This document shows positions 7,200-10,241 of a stretch of DNA of 10,241 nucleotides, piece by piece. Under the pieces are notes generated by a model. It was not told the origin of the DNA and ran no database searches. It worked only from the letters and a program-made list of their open reading frames with translations. The stretch covers positions 1 through 10,241 of the forward strand of contig JAFGKO010000130.1 of the NCBI GenBank assembly GCA_016928525.1, read 5' to 3'. The translations under genes and the position numbers were made by a program. The stretch comes from Anaerolineales bacterium (GTDB lineage Bacteria > Chloroflexota > Anaerolineae > Anaerolineales > Villigracilaceae). Within the stretch, counting starts at the first letter, position 1; every line of letters starts with the position of its first letter.

Positions 7200-7907
7200 T
7201 TACAGCATTCTTGAGAAAGAAAAATTAACTGCTGAATCGGGAGCACTCTGCCTCATACGCAAAACAGATTTTTTCAAAGCCCCCCGGATAGAGTTACGGA
7301 GCCATTTGATTTTCCCTGCCGACGGGTTTTCACTTTTGGGGACATGCCAGCCCTTCCAGAGTTTAAAATCTACGCAGAAATGCCCGAACTCACGCATGGC
7401 CTGTCTTTTTGCCGCATGTGTCCCTTTCGTATCAATAACTTCAATTCTGAAAATACCGTTACATTCTTCATAAAGTTCTGATGCTGGGTTTAGATAAAGC
7501 ACAACGTCGGTGAAGTAATTTCTTCCGGGCACAATTGGGCATTTAAACTCAACCTCATCATCTGCAGAATCGATGAGAAGCGTATACCTTGTCGAAGACC
7601 GTAGCTGGTACGGGATGGAGTGTACGATTTCAATCTCAAGCTGTTTTGCATTACATAGCTCCGCCTGGACAAGTTCATGTCCGACTCCCTTTGAACCATT
7701 GCCATGTCCGCGTCCAGATCCCGGCAAATAAGAAAAACTGCTCTTTCTGTACTTACGGTAAACTGGTTTCATCTGCAGGAAGTTCGTTGGCGAATAAAAG
7801 ACCAGCTGCTCATATTCAACCGGTTTGATTTCCCGCAAGTAGAGAGCCTCATCAATAGAAATCGGCTCAGCATCAGTGGAGGGGGCAAGCAATGCAACTG
7901 TCTTCAT
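7200..7907 (-). CDS. Unknown protein with a PD-(D/E)XK / CoiA-like nuclease signature, fourth gene of the recombinase operon
   Basis: This 235-residue protein is not a named family to me. Residues 61-78 form a Gly-rich linker (GSGRGHGNGSKGVG) between an N-terminal part and a C-terminal domain. In that domain, YFTDVVLYLN (131-140) followed by FRIEVIDTKGTHAAKRQ (153-169) resembles the D-VVLY ... IEV-x-x-x-x-TH-xxxK pattern of CoiA-like and related PD-(D/E)XK nucleases; candidate residues are Asp134, Glu156, His164 and Lys167. VDFKLWKGW (179-187) fits the following strand. The C-terminus is basic. Its ATG at 7907 shares one base with the stop of the preceding gene (TGATG), so translation is coupled. 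I infer a DNA-processing partner of the recombinase. The nuclease assignment is motif-based and tentative. Confidence 0.75.
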   Translation of the reverse strand: MKTVALLAPSTDAEPISIDEALYLREIKPVEYEQLVFYSPTNFLQMKPVYRKYRKSSFSYLPGSGRGHGNGSKGVGHELVQAELCNAKQLEIEIVHSIPYQLRSSTRYTLLIDSADDEVEFKCPIVPGRNYFTDVVLYLNPASELYEECNGIFRIEVIDTKGTHAAKRQAMREFGHFCVDFKLWKGWHVPKSENPSAGKIKWLRNSIRGALKKSVLRMRQSAPDSAVNFSFSRML

Positions 7908-8389
7908 CAGATAACTCCAGGCTGCCAGCCCCGGTCTACAGGCCTTGGCGATACGAGGTTTAATGCCTTAGCCAGGGCGATATCAAGCATCACAATTTCG
8001 TGTCCATCAAGATAAACACAATCCTCAATTTGCCTGGCGGTATCCCTGAAAAAAACTTGAAGATAATTTTCATTGTTTTTTTGTCTGGCGACGAACCATA
8101 GCTCCTGTTGATAAACCTCTTTCGTCAAAAATTTCTCAAATTTGATACTTGAAACGCCTTTTTTTGAAAAAGATCTCCAGTATTTTTGCAGATAAAACTG
8201 GATGGCTGACTTTACAAAAACCAGATCGGTAAAATCCCTATTGGTGAGAACAAAATCAAAAAACTCCGCAGAGACAATCGTATGCCTCTCTGTTCTTGAC
8301 CTCCTTGAATTGAAGGCATCCCTGAACTCAACCTCACTAACTTCAACTTGGGCATAGATGCGGATATTTTTATGCGAAAAATTAATCAT
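7907..8389 (-). CDS. Unknown small basic protein, third gene of the recombinase operon
   Basis: This 160-residue protein starts at ATG 8389 and overlaps the preceding stop by eight bases (ATGATTAA). An ATG at 8401 (164 residues) is also possible. The longer reading from 8455 adds a Cys/Arg-rich stretch that lies wholly within the preceding gene and is unlikely. The N-terminal part is strand-rich (IRIYAQVEVSEVEF), the middle is basic and aromatic (FYLQKYWRSFSKKG), and the C-terminal part holds YLQVFFRD and EIVMLDIALAKALNL. A repeated strand pattern followed by a helix recalls ssDNA-binding PC4/whirly-type folds, but this is only an impression. No family is recognised. The downstream gene starts at its stop codon. 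Confidence 0.72.
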   Translation of the reverse strand: MINFSHKNIRIYAQVEVSEVEFRDAFNSRRSRTERHTIVSAEFFDFVLTNRDFTDLVFVKSAIQFYLQKYWRSFSKKGVSSIKFEKFLTKEVYQQELWFVARQKNNENYLQVFFRDTARQIEDCVYLDGHEIVMLDIALAKALNLVSPRPVDRGWQPGVI

Positions 8390-8867
8390 TTTCGATTTCA
8401 TCCCACAGTTTCGCGAGATATGACGCTGACACCTTAAGCCTCCGCTCCTTAGCAAGATAATTGGCGACGGCCCTGAATCCTGCCCCCTCGTTCTTCAACT
8501 CCACTATTTCACCCCAGTGTGCCAGGACTTTTTTCTTCAATACCGGTCGACGACCTTTTTTCATCAACTCAGCAGCTTTGGATTTTCTCAAATGTGAAAA
8601 GTCGTCGAATTGCCGTTGTGCCGCCACACGGTACCCTTTTCCTCGGACGGTATCCCATCCAGCCTTTCGGGCAGCAACGACCAGTGCGGCGTATTTCACG
8701 GCACGTCCTGGCAAATCCGATTCAGCATTTTTGAACTGAAAGGAGAGCTTTACCCCGGACTGAAAAATGGCCAGAATTTGAGCCTCCGGCAAGGTCGCCA
8801 GCCAGGACAGAACTTTTTTTCGATCATATTCACCGATCCCGGTGAGTGCCGTCAGCGATTCGTCCAT
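8382..8867 (-). CDS. Small basic protein with C-terminal helix-turn-helix, second gene of the recombinase operon
   Basis: This 161-residue protein starts at ATG 8867, two bases after the recombinase stop, with GGGGG just upstream inside the recombinase's last codons. The N-terminal half is helical (KKVLSWLATLPEAQILAIF; AVKYAALVVAARKAGW). A basic stretch KKGRRPVLKKK at 103-113 resembles an AT-hook core. Residues 117-157 read like a resolvase-type or mobilisation-protein HTH: HWGEIVELKNEGAGFRAVAN, a turn, then KVSASYLAKLWDE. DNA binding is therefore likely. Position directly behind a recombinase suggests an accessory or directionality factor, or a regulator of the operon. No named family is recognised. 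Confidence 0.8.
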   Translation of the reverse strand: MDESLTALTGIGEYDRKKVLSWLATLPEAQILAIFQSGVKLSFQFKNAESDLPGRAVKYAALVVAARKAGWDTVRGKGYRVAAQRQFDDFSHLRKSKAAELMKKGRRPVLKKKVLAHWGEIVELKNEGAGFRAVANYLAKERRLKVSASYLAKLWDEIEND

Positions 8868-8869
8868 AC

Positions 8870-9832
8870 TTACCCCCGGGTATAAGTCAGCGTTTCCTTC
8901 AGCCTAAAGTGGCCCGTTTCAAGCGAGACTTGCTGCAGAGCTTCTTCGTGACGAAATCCGTGCTCAACACACTCAAAATATCTCTCCACCGCAAAATTGT
9001 GTTTAAGCCCATGTGTCCCTCTTCCCGTGGTAAACTGCCCGGTTTTTTGAGCTGCAAGGTTAATTGCGTGAAGATAAGTCGGGTAAAGACTTTCGAGGAA
9101 ATTGTGGCAATCAAGATGGTGCTGAAGTCTCTCGTAAGTAGTGATGGAGATATAGTGATCTGTTTCCTTCCCGCCTTTTTCCACGGAAGCGACAACCCCA
9201 ACCTGGTCACCGGTCACAGGATCTGAACTGACACCCCTCATAGAGTTTTTTGTTAACGGATTCCGCATCCCATTGCCAGGCGCCCCTACTCCTTCAGCGC
9301 GAAATCCTCCTTCGTACTGAAGTGTTGCCTGCAACTGATAAACGGGATTGTCTATCGCCTCCAGCAAAGACAATGGCTCCGCGTAGGCCCGACTGGAAAA
9401 AGATCTGCTGGATTTCTGCAGGCACTGACGGGCAGATTTTGCAAGGGCTCTTCTTGAAGCCGCCAGATCTAACTGTCCCGAGGTTAAGGAATGCTGGTCG
9501 ACATATTGGTTGTAGGCGAATTCAAATTTTGAAATTGCCGCCTGATATGCCTCAAAGGTTTGTCGCGAATGTCCATTTCGGGTGTGATGCTCGAGGCGCT
9601 TGCGCAAAGAGGACTCAATAGACCGTGCCAATAGATCAGTCTCCAGGAGGTCGGTGCCACCCATTTTATGGAAATCATCGATCAAGTTATGAAACTCCCT
9701 GCGATACCGATTCCATACCCCAAAAGACCGAATCCCCAGAGGTGCCAGTTCCTTTTTTTGACCAATCGCTCGGAGGCCTTGAAGGATTGCCTCCCCCTGC
9801 GAATGAATAGATTTTGGCCAACGATGATTCAT
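8870..9832 (-). CDS. Tyrosine recombinase, Integrase_1-like, with Lys replacing the second catalytic Arg
   Basis: This is a DNA breaking-rejoining enzyme of the phage-integrase superfamily, 320 residues from the ATG at 9832. I chose that start because AGGAGG lies eight bases upstream (9841-9846); a GTG at 9958 would add 42 low-complexity residues and has no good site. The N-terminal half is helical and fits a core-binding SAM-like domain. Catalytic-type positions are Arg178 (YEGGFRAEG), Lys222 in a beta hairpin (EKGGKETDHY), His274 with Lys277 in THGLKHNFAVERY, His308 (ETGHFR) and Tyr317 (LTYTRG), three residues from the end. The H-x-L-K/R ... A-x-ERY pattern fits Integrase_1 (PF12835) proteins found on islands and ICEs. 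Normally the HxxR arginine is strict, so Lys277 may alter activity. It heads a four-gene operon; the next ATG is two bases beyond its stop. Confidence 0.85.
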   Translation of the reverse strand: MNHRWPKSIHSQGEAILQGLRAIGQKKELAPLGIRSFGVWNRYRREFHNLIDDFHKMGGTDLLETDLLARSIESSLRKRLEHHTRNGHSRQTFEAYQAAISKFEFAYNQYVDQHSLTSGQLDLAASRRALAKSARQCLQKSSRSFSSRAYAEPLSLLEAIDNPVYQLQATLQYEGGFRAEGVGAPGNGMRNPLTKNSMRGVSSDPVTGDQVGVVASVEKGGKETDHYISITTYERLQHHLDCHNFLESLYPTYLHAINLAAQKTGQFTTGRGTHGLKHNFAVERYFECVEHGFRHEEALQQVSLETGHFRLKETLTYTRG

Positions 9833-9960
9833 ATCAAAAACCTCCTGCATAACCTTTCCGTGCTTAAGACTGGGCCCAAAAGAGTCCTTGGCTGATAAGA
9901 TGACGTGCTTTTTTGTGGCACTGCCTGTGCCGGCGGTAGCAGATCCGCGAAGTTTCACTT

Positions 9961-9996
9961 AGAAGCTCTATAAATAAGTTGAAGCAACAAGCTTCT
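9961..9996. promoter_or_regulatory. GAAGC inverted repeats in the recombinase leader, possible operator
   Basis: AGAAGCT (9961-9967) is the exact inverse of AGCTTCT (9990-9996). A further GAAGC at 9981-9985 pairs with GCTTC at 9991-9995 across five bases. The set lies in an AT-rich stretch about 130 bp upstream of the recombinase start, where its promoter is expected. No convincing -35/-10 pair can be fixed. It could bind the operon's own HTH protein or the recombinase. Confidence 0.35.
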
Positions 9997-10001
9997 TTCC
10001 A

Positions 10002-10199
10002 TCAGCAGACCAGGGCTTCCTTCTGGATCGACGGATGGAACGTCCATTCTGAACCTGGATAATGCACACATGCACCGGAACTCAGATAAGGATCTGGTTC
10101 GCCATCAATAGGTATCCACGGTTCATACGATCCGGCTTCGGAAGAGGTCAGTACCTGGGCCTGTAAAGTAGTTTGTGTAAATGGCTTTGCTTTTGGTTG
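10002..10199 (-). pseudogene. Open frame without start, possible gene fragment
   Basis: A 65-codon frame lies between TGA at 10200-10202 and TGA at 10002-10004, with no ATG. Its residues are protein-like, for example AGSYEPWIPIDGEPDPYLSS and VHYPGSEWTFHPSIQKE. No family is recognised. It may be the tail of a gene cut when the recombinase element inserted or through frameshift, or it may be chance. The rest of 10205-10241 shows only an AT-rich stretch. Confidence 0.22.
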
Positions 10200-10241
10200 T
10201 CAGTAAGCGGGCATTCTGTCTTCAAATATAATAGTAAATCG

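Noticed and set aside
7126..7473. Rightward 115-codon ORF
   Set aside because: Most of it is antisense to the well-supported fourth gene of the recombinase operon, and it has no ribosome-binding site.
9250..9621. Rightward 123-codon ORF
   Set aside because: Antisense to the recombinase, with no recognisable domain.
8870..9832. Integron integrase that would act on the attC-like site
   Set aside because: The IntI-specific extra helix region is not seen, and the C-terminal pattern fits Integrase_1 proteins instead.
9833..9958. N-terminal extension of the recombinase from GTG 9958
   Set aside because: It is Ser/Gly/Lys-rich with no good ribosome-binding site, whereas ATG 9832 has AGGAGG at ideal spacing.

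Overview
The window reads as a bacterial defence island joined to a mobile-element module. Typical Gram-negative features (strong AGGAGG sites, GTG starts, moderate GC, proteobacterial family types) point to a proteobacterium or relative, but the sequence does not fix a genus.

Positions 1-4774 hold the start of a BREX phage-defence operon read leftward. The order is a small excisionase-type HTH gene, then brxA, brxB and brxC, with brxC running off the left edge. The genes overlap or nearly touch. A good sigma-70-like promoter lies at 4873-4901. Upstream of it, at 4979-5058, a CCATCCA motif recurs four times at 24, 24 and 25 bp, a likely regulatory array. The methylase, phosphatase and remaining BREX genes would lie beyond base 1.

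Positions 5060-5534 hold no convincing intact gene. I see a short C-terminal coding remnant closed by a clear terminator hairpin, and a doubtful 36-codon ORF.

Positions 5535-6827 encode, rightward, a 430-residue HEPN/Toprim-associated protein, a predicted nucleic-acid-targeting defence protein. It is followed by a 60-bp structure that closely resembles an integron attC site with altered core triplets, then by a long nested palindrome that probably terminates transcription. A cassette-like origin for this gene is a reasonable inference.

Positions 7200-9832 (start revised from 9958) hold a compact leftward four-gene operon. It encodes a short tyrosine recombinase of the Integrase_1 type with Lys in place of the second catalytic Arg, a small basic HTH-like protein, an unrecognised basic protein, and a protein with a PD-(D/E)XK/CoiA-like nuclease signature. 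Spacings of +2, -8 and -1 nt indicate translational coupling, so the four products probably act together. This is the most novel-looking part of the window.

Positions 9833-10241 hold the leader of that operon, with a set of GAAGC inverted repeats, and an open frame without a start that may be a gene fragment.
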